Origin: Trochalopteron elliotii
Lineage: Eukaryota; Chordata; Aves; Passeriformes; Leiothrichidae
Assembly (NCBI GenBank): GCA_024734555.1
Contig: JANPWX010000073.1
Location: forward strand, 394,810 to 458,809
Reading direction: 5' to 3'
Length of the DNA: 64,000 bases
This document shows positions 10,401 to 22,997 of this stretch, one piece after another. The position numbers and the translations under genes were made by a program. Position 1 is the stretch's first letter. Each line of letters opens with the position of its first letter. The notes under the pieces were generated by a model. It was not told the DNA's origin and made no database searches. It was given only the letters and a program-made list of their open reading frames with translations.

Positions 10401-13400
10401 CCCTATGTGCTGCACCACAGCTGATTGTCACAAAAGCCAGTTACTGATGTGCTTCACCATATAATGGAATCTCTGCTTGACATCCCTGCAGCACAGAACT
10501 TTGAAAAAAAAAAACTACAAAAAGCAGAAATATCCAGTGAGCCTCTGGATTAGCTGATTCAACAATGCTGAGTCTATTGTGTCTTAATGTCTCCTTTGAG
10601 AGGGCAATGGCATGGCTGGCAAGCAGCAGTAAGCCTGCTTGTGGTCACATAACATCAACTGTCTCCTCGTGATCCTGCTGTCTTTGTCTGAGGCCCTTCC
10701 AGAATGGAGAGTGCATCATTCCAGTTTCATTTTCACTCGTGTTGTGAGAAGCTGCTCCTCATTTCTTCATTGGATGTGTTTACCTGCCTTCCATAGTAGC
10801 AGGGCTAAACTCACCATTTGCAGCTTTACCTCTGATCATAAGGATGCATAATAGCAACTTCTGGGTCCATGAATCACATATTACTTTTTCTTTTTTTTTT
10901 ATCTTGGCTTTTTCTACGTTATAGTCACCTGGGACTCTGATTCCCAGTGCTCTTGTCAGGATTTTTCTTGTTCTTTAGTTTCCTACAGACCATGTGACGA
11001 CCCACACTGTTAAGGTACTACTCTGAACTATAGCAGTGCTAATCATCTGTTTGGTTTGGGTCTATGTCCATCCTCAGTAAGTACTTTAGTACCCAGTCCA
11101 ACAGATTGTGGAGTACAGATACTTTGGTATCAGGTATATTGTATCCAAGAAAAATTGCTTCCATGCATTTGGAACCCTCTTGCTGGTGGACAATTACCTG
11201 GTTTTGGAACTGGTCCTTTATACTTTTTCAGAGTCAGCAGAATCTATGGGAGCAGATTTTGCTTCACAATCTTGTTCACTTCAGCCTCCATAAACCCTAG
11301 GCACAGCTGGCACACAACCCCTCTGAATTCTAATTTTGAGCATCTCATGGTTACTTGCCTGCCTTCCTTTCGAGATAATGGGAAGAGCAATGACACATTC
11401 AATGTGCTGCAACCTTGCCACCATCCTCCTGCTTATCAGAGCCAGTACCTGCTGAGGAATTGTCTGTGTAAACAGGGGCCCTGTCCAGGCCTGACATAAA
11501 CTTCTTCCTCAGTGTCTACAGTTTGATTGCTGAAGTCATGCCCTTGATGCTCAATTCAGACTAGCCTAACAACTCTTGCTCTATTCTTTGCTTCTTATGG
11601 TTTCACACAAACTAGTATTTTTGTTCATGTTCCATTTACAGTAATCTTACTATTTCACTCATGGTGACTCTACTCTTTCTGTTACTTATCCCTAGATATT
11701 TGACAAGCTTCATCAGCTTCCTTGATGCCACTGACCTGATGCCAGCATGAAAATTCTTTGCTTCCTCTCTTTAATTTTTTCAGTTCCTGAACACCTTTGA
11801 TGTAACTCTTTGAACATATTTTTCTTGCCTACCTGGCTGTATTAACTTCTCTTTCAGGCACACCATTTCCATCATAAGAAATGAACAGTTTTGCTAGTTC
11901 ATCTGGAACCTCCAGCTTTTTCTGAAGTTACTCCAAGTCACCAGTCATGTTATTCATATGATCTTTCCCATATCCAAATACCACCTCTGCAGACCTAAGT
12001 ATCTTAATATTACCAATCTTGCTGTTATTTTCCTAGGAGGCAGGCTAAGATATGAAACGCAACCTGAATGTCAGAAGAAGGAAAGGATGTTTCCTAGAAA
12101 GGGTGTTGAACACATCCCCAACAAACACTCCTTTTTTCTAAAGGCTTGTGACGGAAGCCTGCTGATACATCCAGACAATATATCTGAGGAAAACAAAAAG
12201 TGTCTCTGATGGCCTGCAGTGAAAAACATTCCCCTTAGTTTATTTGTTTCACATCAGGAACTAATGGAAGAATTTTATCTATTTCATCTATTACAGGAAA
12301 TACTTCATTGACTTTTCTCCTTACCCAGGGATTCCTGGTGCTCTAAGTCCATCTAGCTACAGCTTTAGCCATTGGTAAAATGTAAAATAAACTTTTGCAC
12401 CTCTCAGCTGTATTCCCAGAGTCTGCACTTGTGGTACTCATCACCAAGGCAGTCCCACACGGCTGAGTGCATTCCAAAGAAAACGCAGCTCAGGGCTGTG
12501 CTCCACAGGGATGGGTCAGGTACTGTGGTCATACACACACAGGATGGACTGGCAGCTCAGCTGTTAAACTCTGACAAAACTCTATTGCCAAGTGCCAGTG
12601 AGACTTAAATCTGGTTTTCTTTGGAGACTCACAATCTGGCCAAATTGGGACAGTTTTTCAGGGTATGACAGAAGTCATATCCCCTGCAGTGGAGCTCCTT
12701 TCAAGCCAAATTTCTAATCTCTGCTCCACAGAAACTTTAGATCTTCTCAAAGAAAGGCACTGCTAGTCAATTTTAAACTACAGATACATCTGTTTCTTTT
12801 TCTCTAACCTCTTTCCAAGATTAAACTCAGCTCCCTCAACCCAAACCACCAGAGACATCCACCATGGTGGATCTCAGCCTCCACAGCTACATTCGGCTGG
12901 GTTGTAAGACTCTGGGAACAGACTCTTAAAACCAGCCTTGCAGAAAGCATTGTCAAAAACTCCTTTTTCTTGTTTTCTACCAATAGCTGTAGCAGAAAGC
13001 AAATATAAGAGCTGAAAGCAACAACCTATTGATCTGTACCTATCTGCAATGCTAAGGACCCTATTTCTGCCACATTCATTTCCCTGTCTTTTCAGTAAGC
13101 CAGCTACTACCATGAACCTTTCCTCTTTCAACCTCTGCATGCACCCACCAGCACATTAATCCGCAAAAATCACTTCTCACGCTTGCTTGATGGATGAATT
13201 CAGCAGAGGCCTGTCCTGCAGTACATCAATGGTGCAGAGTTAGGCCAGGCTCAAGGGTCTGCTTTCTAATGACACACATGAGGGCAGCCACAGTGTGCAA
13301 CCTGCGTGTGAGATGGATGCCCTGTGAGAAGAGGTGTAGAGATGAGAGGGGATGTGCTGCTCATGTAAATTTTCTACATTAGATTAGCTGCCAGCATCAA

Positions 13401-14239
13401 TGCATAGGAGCAGGTTGCTCCCATTTGCTAGGATTCCAAAGAAAAAGGACACAAAGGAACAGTGCTAGATGGTCCTATGATCCCTTCACCTTGTTTAATC
13501 CCTCCCTGGAGAAGAATAACTGCTGACTGCTGAAACTGAACTGCTCCTGTCAGAAAGGAACATATACCTGCCTCCCTTGGAGTGGGAGATGTCAACAAGG
13601 GAGGATTTCATCCCTAAGGAAACAGCTCCACCTGTGTGATTGAAATAAGATATGAGAAACTTAGAAAGATTTTTAAGGCTTGCATGAGCACAACCACTGC
13701 TTGTACTCATCGGTTTTCCAATTTATTTATTTGCATTTCTCTTAGTGTGAACAGATCAGATTCAGCTTGTTCACTGGTTTTGATAGGTCTCATTTTTTCC
13801 GGCTCTCTCTCTTTGAGACAGTGCACCCTGGAGTTAGGCACCCACATACACATCAATAAACTTGCTGGATGGGTAGGGGATGATGGACGCATTTGGTGGG
13901 ATTTGTTGTGTGCTGCTTCTGAAAACGAGGCAAAGACAGCAACACAGAACTAGAAATCTCACTTGAAATGACTCTTTCTGAAAATCTTGGCCAGGATCAG
14001 GTCTTGTGTTTTTCAAAACTCTCCTCTGCCTCCAGACTGATTATGTTACTTTGGTGTATTTATTACAGCCTGGGTGCAATCAGTTCTCATGATGAATATC
14101 CCCTTAGCTGTCCTATACCAATTACTCATGTGCTACCTGCTCAGTGGAAAAGAACCAGTGGATCTCATTTCTTCACTCATCAAAGATTTCCCTGCCTCCT
14201 CTTCCATTGTTACATTTCTGGAAGTGCTTTTCCTCTTTT
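7481..14239. other. Intergenic, nothing identified
   Basis: I see no exon with splice sites and a recognisable protein, no RNA gene and no assignable transposon in these 6.8 kb. Only short low-complexity runs occur (A-run near 10505, T-run near 10893). The 444-base frame at 11056-11499 lacks any family resemblance. Confidence 0.5.
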
Positions 14240-14700
14240 TTTTATTTTAGTCCTGGGTGTCCCCTGAGCTCGGTGATTGCATTTAAAACAGACACAACGA
14301 CATTATGAAGCATTAAACTAATGGCATTTGAGACCATTTTTCTCCCGTAAACCATTATGACGTCCCCGGAACGGCTGGCAGAGGGCTGAACACCAGCGCC
14401 GCCATCCAGGGCTGCATCCCTCTCTGCCACGCCGTACCCGCTCTGGGATCCGAGGTGCCATCTCCCGTGCTGCTCTCGCTGTAACAGCCCCCAAGAAAGC
14501 TGTTTTGATCTTCAGATGAGTTGTTTGGCACGACCATAATGACAAATATGTGAATGGGGGGTTAACCATGAATTGCAAAGTACCTATCAAATCCCCAAGG
14601 TGGAGGGGAATATATCTTCCTTCACACCCTTTTGATGTATAGTTAATTACACGAATCTGGAACTGTTACCATGTGCAAACAGAGTGAAAATTGACTTTCT
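14240..14700. promoter_or_regulatory. Candidate conserved non-coding element (homeodomain-motif rich)
   Basis: This is a motif-dense, unique-looking block. It holds repeated homeodomain-type cores: CATTATG at about 14303, CTAATGG at about 14319, CCATTATGACG at 14351-14361, CCATAATGAC at 14534-14543 and GTTAATTACACG at 14642-14653. A CpG-richer middle lies at 14355-14490. This texture is typical of developmental enhancers near neural bHLH genes. It lies 13 kb beyond the presumed NHLH2 3' end. The call is inference from texture only. Confidence 0.35.
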
Positions 14701-17700
14701 AAGCCATCCCTGGCCCCTCTGCATATGTCACTCGCTCTAGTCCAGTATCATGCTCTGTCTGTACACACACAAATATATAATCAGTATGGGTTTAGGCCTT
14801 TTTTTTGATAATCCAGCATTATAAAACGTTAGAGGGACAGAACGGAATGTAGCATCCTTCAGGCCTGATGCAGCTTTTCTAAAAAAGAAGAAAAAAAATC
14901 CTTATTTTATATTGGTTGTTCTTTCTCTTGCCTGAATAAAAGCTTTAGCACAGCTTGAAAGGGTTGCATGTGCTGAAATGTAGCCCAAGGATATGTGTTA
15001 TTATCCATCCCCTCTTGACCAGCAGGGTCTCAGCTCTCTCTCCCTTTCAGCCTTTTGTTTGAACAGATGGGATTGGGGAACGAAGGGAAAGAAAGGCAGT
15101 CTGTTCTCATTAACGCTCCCAGTACACAAACACAAACCTGAGCACAGGGGACCTACAGAACAGGACTGCTTCCACTCCACACATATCCACTGAGACCATA
15201 TGTACCCGCACACAAAGGCAGACAGAAGACCCACACCGAGCCAGCTACTAGGCATTTACCAAAGATGACTCCTCACCAACTATTTAAAATTTTTTTTTTT
15301 AATAGAAGGCCTTGCAGGTCATTCCTTTTTTTTTTTTTCCAGCCACCCAATTTAAAAAATAACCTTCACTGATGTGGTGTTGATGTTGTTTTAAAAGAAA
15401 GATTGTCATTAAATCAGCCTAACACCTGAGCTGGGAGCATGTGTTTTGTCTTGGTCTGATGTGAGCTATGTAAAGAGGTTTCAGGCTGAACTTGCCAGAC
15501 TAAGGACAAGTTCATGTAGCTCAGTCTCCTGGCATGGACCTAGGCTGCCTCATCTGGAAAAGGTGCTCAAAAACCCACTGTCCTCCATGATGGACTACCT
15601 GTCCTTTGAAAATATCTCATGAACACAGTGGCCAGGGTGGGCTGTAACACTTCAAAGCTGGGTTCTTCCATTTCCCTCATGGCTCTTGCATATTTTTGCA
15701 TATTTACTGATAGATCACTTGGAAGGCCCACTCAAATAAATATTTGATGCTTTTTTTGAACCGGGCATAGTCATTGGCCTCAGTGATCTCCTGTCACAGT
15801 GAATGTCTTCATGGGCAGTATGTGAGGAAATGTGTCCTTCCAGCAAAGCTTGACTCCTCACTTTGGAAAAGGGCAAGCAGCTCCAAAATCTGCAGCCTGG
15901 TGGCTCACCACCCCATGGCAGCTGGGCAGAGATCAATGCCCACAGCCTGTGACAAACTCAAAGCCACTTGAAGTAGCAAAGATGGGGAGGTGAGATAGCT
16001 TCATCAGCACCCCACTGCATGCCACACATCCATCACACACAGATGGCTACCGCAGTGTGGCTGACATGTGGCAACTCATTAAGCCGCTGTACTGCAGCCA
16101 CACGCTGGCCTCAAATCATGCTTGGAGCTGCAGCAGAATGGGTCCCTGTCTGAGCATGGCAGGCTCTTCCAGACACAGAGTTTCCTCTGCTCTTCTTTCT
16201 GCTGGTGACCATCACCGCAGTGCAGAAAGCATTTCTGGGCAACTCAGGTCTCCCTGCCTTGTTGTTCCTCTGCAGGTCGGCTCTGGCTCAGCTTGTCCTC
16301 CCCAGCATTAAACGGGTCAGGCCTGAAAGGAAGATGTGCCAGACATCAGCACATGCTTAACAAGGGCCTCCCAGATCAGAAGTACAACAGACACTGAGGT
16401 GGCTCTGAAACAAGCACTGGTGAAATGAGTAGTCAGGAGCCAATTTCCCAAATAAGGTCTTTAGTCAAAGCCCCCGACTGATCTTTGTAGTTGATCATAT
16501 TTCCCAAGGAGGCTCACTACACCCTAAAGAGCACCATATTATTATTTTAGATGTCTGGCAGCAAAGTGAAGCTAGAGAATGGCTCTCCTCCAGCTGCAGT
16601 AGGCTGCAGTGAGCTGGAGACATGGCAGGTTCTTTCCTCAAGTGTAAGAACGAAACACCCGTGTATTATGTCCAGCATCAGGTAGATCTATATTTCATTA
16701 CAGCCCCGGGCATTTGACATGTAGTCTCAAGAAAAGAGAGCTGTCATTTTTTTCCCCAGGTATTGTGAGCACAGGGAATGCAGAGCAGAAAATGAAGTGG
16801 TTTTCCCCGCAGGGCTGTTTGCAGAAGATCACAGGGGAGCCAAGGCAGAGGAGCATTAGTACCACTGTTCGCAGGCTGTCACACTCTCTCTGGGCATGCA
16901 GAGGCAGGTTTCCATAGCCGCACACCTCCTCTGAACACCACTGCACACACACGTGCTCTGCAGGGTACTGCCAGCAGAAGGGTGCTTGGCAAGGCACCCT
17001 CTGCTAGCTTTTTTCCATGAACAGTTGCCCAGTTTCCATGAATAACAGCAGCCAGGGGGAGAGCCCAAATGCAGCCCCCTGCTACCCAACCACAGACTGG
17101 CACAGAGCAAGCTAAAGGCTTGCAGACACTGGGTCCAGGTCACACATGAGCTGCACCATGAAGGAGGAAGCCCTGCACTGAGCCCCCCCATGGCACAGCA
17201 CCGCAGGCACAACTGCTCTCAGCAGCTGCAGCAGAGCTCGTGTCCTGCAGCAGCATCACTTCAGCACGGTGCAGAGCACAGCTAATGAACCTGGAGGGGC
17301 ACACACCAGCAGCAAGCAGGTGTAGCACAGCTCTCCTCAGTGATGGCAGCACAAATAGCATGGCAAAAGAAGCCAGGGCCAGGACACATCACTTGGAACA
17401 CAGCAATGTTCAGGAGAAACCCCTAGACCTCTGCAGCACACCTCCCGGTGTTCTCAGGCCAGGACTGGACTTTGCATCAGCTTTAATTGCACTTTAGGCA
17501 AGCAATGGTTAGCAGGAGAGACCAAACCACCAAGCACCATTTTCAGCAGGCTGTAAGAACAATTGCTTTGTAAGAACAATATTGTTATCTGGAGGCTGAC
17601 ACTTTGCCCATTAACATGTCTACATGGCATCATTTACTGAAAATAGATTCTATGCCTAAAATCCCAGTTAGCCGACCAAGGAACACAGGCCCCCAAGCTC

Positions 17701-18764
17701 TTTGAAGCAAAGCACTTGAAGTTTGGGTTTGACAAACATGACACAGCTCAGCAGCTTGCACTCTTCTTAGCAAGAAATGGCAATACTTTCACCCAGACCA
17801 CTACAACAACAAACCCATACCCCCAAACTTAACAGAAGGGTCAACTGAAGTCTAGGAGTATCGAGGTTCCATAGTTTTCCTCAGTCTCTTCACCAGATAC
17901 AATTTTAAAAATTCAACTCTTGTGTTCCACCCATACCAGAAAGGCAGCTTGGAATTTGAAATTACACATCTAGAAAAAACTCCTTGCAAAGAAGTGAGTT
18001 TCAGATCCATGAAGACATTTTGCTTCACGTTAAATAAAGCCTAAGCAAGAAGCTGCTTGAAAATGAACTATTAATACAGAACATTTAAACAATTTGGAGA
18101 TGTTCCACCTTTAAATTACCTATGAGGGCACAAGTGGCTATGCACAATGAAAAGGGGCTCAGAGTGCCACTACAAAATCAGCAGATGTCTTGGGCTCCGA
18201 GTTATCCAGCTTCATTCAGGCTGTGTCATGGACAGATTGATCAAACTCCTCTCTGTGGATATTTCCAAAATGTCCCAAAGCTACAAAGATAGGCCTGACA
18301 GTGATCCTCCTCCTGGTAGCTAAACCTTTTCCCTACACAGCTGCTGCTAATCATACTTGGAAACAGGATGCTGACAGACAGCCCTTTGCTCCAATAGAGT
18401 TGTCACAACATTGCATGTGATGTTTTGCTCCACCATGTACAAAAGAGTCTCTTTCAGACCATCTGTGCCTCAGAGCTCAGGACAGCACTGTGCTACCTGA
18501 GCCTGCAGTGCCTCAGGAGAGGTCAGCACCCCCTGGTGCCACCAGACAAACCATTGCCTGAGCTCCATCCTCTGACACTTGCTTGCATCAGTTCTCAGCA
18601 GCTGGATGCACCCTGCTGTTCCCAAGTTCTCACATTGTCTCAGATTCCTGGAACAGGACATAGAAAAATGGCCAGGCTACCACCACCAATGGGACTCAGG
18701 GGGTTAAATCCCAAATGCCACCTAGACCCGTGATTATGCTACCAGGAGCACTCCTTGGGCCTGT
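14701..18764. other. Intergenic, no gene seen
   Basis: There is no recognisable exon or transposon. Low-complexity T/A runs occur near 14800, 14885, 15290 and 15326. The open frames here are short, overlapping on both strands and without known domains. Confidence 0.5.
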
Positions 18765-19265
18765 ATGATCTGTCAGTGAAGATATAGCTGTTTATACCCA
18801 GCTGAAAAGGACCAGGGGATTACAAGCAGAGGCCAAGGAGAGTGTTGTCATTGCAAATAATGCCACCCACACTCTAGACTACATCAGGAGGAAGGTGGCC
18901 AGCAGATTGAGAGAAATTATCCTAATCTGCTCCTAAGTGTTGGTGAGACTGTGCCTAGATATTCTGTTCTGTCTGGACCTCCCAGGTTCCAGAAGGATGT
19001 TGAAAAACTGGGAAGAATCAACTGAGATGCTGAGGAGCCTGGAGCACATAACCTATGAGAAAAGGTTTTAGGAGCTGGGCTTGTACTCTGGTGAAGAGAA
19101 GCTACCAGGCAATATAAGAGCAGCCTACACTTATTTCAAACAGACCCCCAAGATGATGGAGCTCATCTCAAACTCTCATACAGTCCTAGTCACCCACAGG
19201 GTGTGGAGACAGTGCAGAGAGGCTGAAGGGAGAGCTCACTGTGACAGTTCCTAAAAACAGGAGGA
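18765..19265 (+). mobile_element. Old CR1 LINE fragment
   Basis: The order of segments follows a CR1 element in sense orientation. It reads 'gagactgtgcctagatattctgttctgtctggacctcccaggttccagaaggatgttgaaaa' in outline (18940-19005), then 'gaggagcctggagcacataacctatgagaaaaggttttaggagctgggc' in outline (19033-19080). Both mirror the CR1 3' coding region ('a..tgtgtccagttctgggctccc', 'ggagcatctctcctatgaggaaaggct'). It is strongly diverged, with stops and deletions, and lacks an intact 3' terminus. Edges are approximate. Confidence 0.65.
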
Positions 19266-20516
19266 GCCATTCAGGAGCCAGAGCTGCTGCAGCCAGAATG
19301 CAACTGCCCTCTCGCTAAAGTTTTCCTGGGATCAATAACCAGAGGTCTCAGGTCAAGTCAAGGGTCAAGTGTTTTCATTGAGCTTCAGAAGTTGTGGTAA
19401 CTCCTCTGTGCAACACACACTGCTCCAGCTGTGTAGAGGTGTTTTTAAACTGGTCCTGGCTCTAGGACTTCTTGCATTATGTCCCTCCATCTCCCCACAT
19501 AATTCCTCTCCAAGTGAATGTGGAACATGACCATCCTAATTCATCTATGGTGTTTAGATTTGGATCACAGCTAATACAAAGGGGCTGGAGACAGCAAGTA
19601 AAACACCATCTGTTCATTAGCTTTGAAAATTGCATAAGTCCAAAGCCAAAACTTCACTTCCTCTGAACTCTGTTAGAACTGTAGATATGGATGGAGATCT
19701 GAATCTTGTGTCTGGCTGATCCAAGTGCTCCTAAGTGGCAAGTGGCGGGGGAGGATGGGCTGGCTGCTGGACTGCAGCTCCTGGCTGCTGTCAGTTCCCA
19801 ATACTTTAAAGCTGCCTGGCCTGACACTCGCTCTCTTCTCAGTGAAATAGCTGGAGCTGGGATGCTCAGCTGGAACAGATCTTCAGCTTTGCCGCTTGGA
19901 CTGGTTTTTACCTGACAGCTCACTCTTGCTCCCAGTTACACACATATCCAAGGCACCCACTGACACATACTGAGGTGCCAAACTGTGAAAGAAAAGGGAA
20001 ACTGGGGTGGGTGAGGAGGCCCACTTGAAGATGGGCCCCACTTTGCTCCTTGCTGCAGGACCCAGCTCCATGTCATCAATAGTCACAAGAGCTCAGCTGC
20101 CCACCAGCTGGCTCTACATGTTCGTATTCAAGCCCTGTGTTTGAATGTGATTTATGGTCCTCAAGAAAAATTAGGTCCTTTGGTCCCTGACAGTGGGTGC
20201 ACAGGGAGGACAGCAGAGAGAACAAGCCACCCCTCCTGCAATCCAAAGTAAAATCAGAGGGATTGGCAATGGCAAAACTGGCAGGAGGAGCAGTGGCCCC
20301 TCTGTGCTGTCTGGACTATTTCCCAGAAGGGACAGCAAGGCCTGTGTAATCAGGCTCAGCTGGTAATCAGACAAAGTCCAAACTAGCATAAAGACTAAAT
20401 TATCCCTTAGTCCTTCCAGCTCTGGGGAAAGGATATTGATAGGGGAGGCGAGGATGGCTGCTGGACTGCAGCTGCCAGCAGCAGCCCATGCAGACAGAGA
20501 AATATCTCTCTGTCTA
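19266..20516. other. Intergenic, no gene seen
   Basis: There is no supportable gene. A short motif around GGCTGCTGGACTGCAGCT occurs twice (about 19762 and 20455), in both cases after a G-rich 'ggggagg..gaggatgg' stretch. This may be a small local duplication or chance. Confidence 0.45.
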
Positions 20517-20880
20517 TATATATACACCTAACCTGCCCCTCGCCCCATTGTCATTTAAATAGCCGGCGCCTGGCGTGCAAAGGGCACATGCAAATCCCAG
20601 CGCCCTGCTCAGCCGCGCACCAGCATCGCTGCGGGCACCCCGCGGCCCTCGGGGGGAAATAACACCATCTGTGCCCGCCAGCGCTCGCCGAGCGCTGCCT
20701 GGAGACCTCGCTGTGCCGTGTGCCCCGACCTGCCCCTCTCGCCGGTGTACAAAGAGGGAGGCTGATGCCAGGCTGTCTGAATTAGTGTGAAAAGGGGCCC
20801 CAGCAGACAAGGCTAAACCTGAGCCCAACTGGCCGTGTAGCTTTGTTTCCATCAGTGCTGGAAGAACGTATAAAAAGCAT
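20517..20880. promoter_or_regulatory. CpG-rich block with octamer and E-box; candidate enhancer or promoter
   Basis: Between about 20560 and 20745 CpG dinucleotides are dense (GCCGGCGCC, GCCGCGC, CCCCGCGG, GCGCTCGCCGAGCGC), whereas the flanks are CpG-poor. Motifs include a perfect octamer ATGCAAAT at 20588-20595, an E-box CATCTG at 20666-20671, TTTAAATAG at 20557-20565 and CGTATAAAAAG at 20867-20877. No open frame with recognisable protein content accompanies it. It could be an orphan CpG-island enhancer of NHLH2 or a promoter of an unannotated ncRNA. Confidence 0.4.
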
Positions 20881-21340
20881 CCCCACCGTGGGGAAGGTGG
20901 GGGTGTGCCTTGGGGCTGGATTCAGCCTTGGGAGAAGGGTTTATCACACCCCTAAAACGCAGCAGACCCATCTTTACCTGTTCAAAAATCACAGCTGTCA
21001 AAGTTACATGACCATTTTTTCAAATCATAAGATTTAATTTACATAAATAGACTTTCATGTGTGTAAAGGAAGGAGTGAGCTTTTTTACATTTTGGTTTCT
21101 GACCCTTTAAAACCCTGCCATATGTCACGGCTTCAAGCTGCCCTCTGCAACTTTGGGGGTAGGGTGGAGGCTTAGAATTTAAAAGTGGAAAGCCAGGACC
21201 TGAATTTCACTCTAGCAGTTACCTCCAAAGTCCTGTGACTCCCCGCCACTCCTTCTCACACTGCAGACACCCTGTCAGCTGCACAAACACTGTCCATGGA
21301 CACTCTGGAGCCCAGACCTCTGTATAGGTCCTGGTTAAAA
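20881..21340. other. Intergenic spacer, nothing seen
   Basis: This is ordinary AT-rich sequence between the CpG-rich block and a CR1 copy. No gene, repeat or RNA feature was recognised. Confidence 0.5.
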
Positions 21341-21977
21341 CACAGAATTTCATAATATGTAAGGTTGGAAGGGATCTCTGTAGATCGTCTGGTGCAACCT
21401 CCCCACTCAAGCAGGGTGGGGAGCACGCTGGACAGGATCGTGTCCAGACAGTTCTTGAACATTTCCATGGAAGGAGATTCCACATTCTCTCTGGGCAATC
21501 TGTCCCAGTGCTCAGTTACCTGTACAGTAAAAAAGTTCTTCCTCATGTTCAGGCAGAGCTTCCTGTGTTCCAGTTTCTGCCTGTTGTCCTTTGTACTGTT
21601 GCTGGGCACTACCGACAGGAGTTTGGCTCCATCCTCTTGGCATCCTCCCTTCTGATATTTGAATACATTGATAAGGTTCTTTCTGTCTTCTCTTCTTGAG
21701 GCTGAACAGGTGCAGCTCCCTTAGCCATGCTTTACGAGGCAGATGTCCCCAGTCCCTTAATCATCTAATCAACTTTCTACTGGTCCTGCTGCAGGAGGTC
21801 CATGTCTCTCTTGTCCTGAGGAGCCCAGAACTGGACACAGCATTGCAGATGCAGCCTCGCCAGGGCTGAGCCGAGGGATAGCATCACCCTCCTCGACCTG
21901 CTGCCATTGCTCCTCCTAGAGCACCCCAGGATACTGCTGCATTTCTTAGCCATAAGCGCACATCGCTGGCATCATCA
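21341..21977 (-). mobile_element. CR1 LINE, 3' portion, antisense
   Basis: Read on the + strand this is the reverse complement of a CR1 3' region. It starts with the terminal 'cagaatttcat..taaggttggaagggatctctgtagat' pattern and continues through 'ttcttgaacatttccatgg', 'ctgggcaatctgtcccagtgctc' and 'aaaaaagttcttcctcatgttcaggcagagcttcctgtg', to 'cttgtcctgaggagcccagaactggacacagc' and 'caccccaggatac'. About 640 bases remain, the longest young-type CR1 copy in the window. It ends close to the assembly gap. Confidence 0.9.
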
Positions 21978-22043
21978 GCGAAACACGGTCAAGGTGCTTC
22001 TAGAACCGGGCCCGCTCTTTGAACGGGGCCGCGTAGGAGTCAG

Positions 22044-22387
22044 NNNNNNNNNNNNNNNNNNNNNNNNNNNNNNNNNNNNNNNNNNNNNNNNNNNNNNNNN
22101 NNNNNNNNNNNNNNNNNNNNNNNNNNNNNNNNNNNNNNNNNNNNNNNNNNNNNNNNNNNNNNNNNNNNNNNNNNNNNNNNNNNNNNNNNNNNNNNNNNNN
22201 NNNNNNNNNNNNNNNNNNNNNNNNNNNNNNNNNNNNNNNNNNNNNNNNNNNNNNNNNNNNNNNNNNNNNNNNNNNNNNNNNNNNNNNNNNNNNNNNNNNN
22301 NNNNNNNNNNNNNNNNNNNNNNNNNNNNNNNNNNNNNNNNNNNNNNNNNNNNNNNNNNNNNNNNNNNNNNNNNNNNNNNNNNNNNNN
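22044..22387. other. Assembly gap (344 N)
   Basis: An unbroken run of N. The 65 bases just before it (21978-22043) are unusually CpG-rich, so a GC-rich sequence dropout is plausible. The true gap size is unknown. Confidence 1.
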
Positions 22388-22965
22388 GCTGGCTGTATAC
22401 TTCTGTGCAGCCCAGCCTCCCCATCACAAATCAGCCACCAACAGAAAAGAGAGCAGAATCCCATTACATTAATTGTATCATATCATTTAAGAAGCTCTGT
22501 CTAGCTAAATCTTGAAGGACCTTCAGGAGTTGGGCTCTGATCCAGGAAAACAATGACCCACATACTTAACTTCTAGCACAAGGGCAGACCTAATGGGATG
22601 CAAAATTAAGCACAGGCCTAAGTGTTTCGCTGGGTTCAGGACCATCCAGACTAGCACTTCAGAGAAGGTCAACATCTCACAGCCTGTCAGTGTCAGTGGG
22701 GAGATAGATGGAGTGCTGCTTCCTAATTTTACTTATGCTAATAAATTCCCCACCTGTGTACGGTAATTTACAGGCCAAAAAAAAAAGCCAAGCTACTGTC
22801 ACTGGATAGCTATAAGACAGCAGTTGGTCATAGTGTTTGGTTCACTAGAGTTTTATAAGTGAGACCTCTCAGGGCTGGATAACTCTGTGCAGGTTTGGCT
22901 GCTCCTGCAACCTCTTCCTGAGTATGAGGCTCCCCAGGTTTCCTTCAAAATGTTTCCAGTAAATT

Positions 22966-22966
22966 T

Positions 22967-22997
<31 letters not shown>
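22966..22997. repeat. (GT)n microsatellite
   Basis: About 16 GT/TG units, broken once by TA near the start. It is likely polymorphic in length. Confidence 0.95.

Noticed and set aside
11056..12210. Patchy open frames on both strands suggesting a decayed coding element
   Set aside because: I could not align any stretch to a known gene or transposon protein, and stops interrupt every frame. A translated search against repeat proteins would be needed.
21907..22515. Long frames spanning 21.9-22.5 kb on both strands
   Set aside because: They are artefacts of unspecified bases in the assembly gap (22044-22387).
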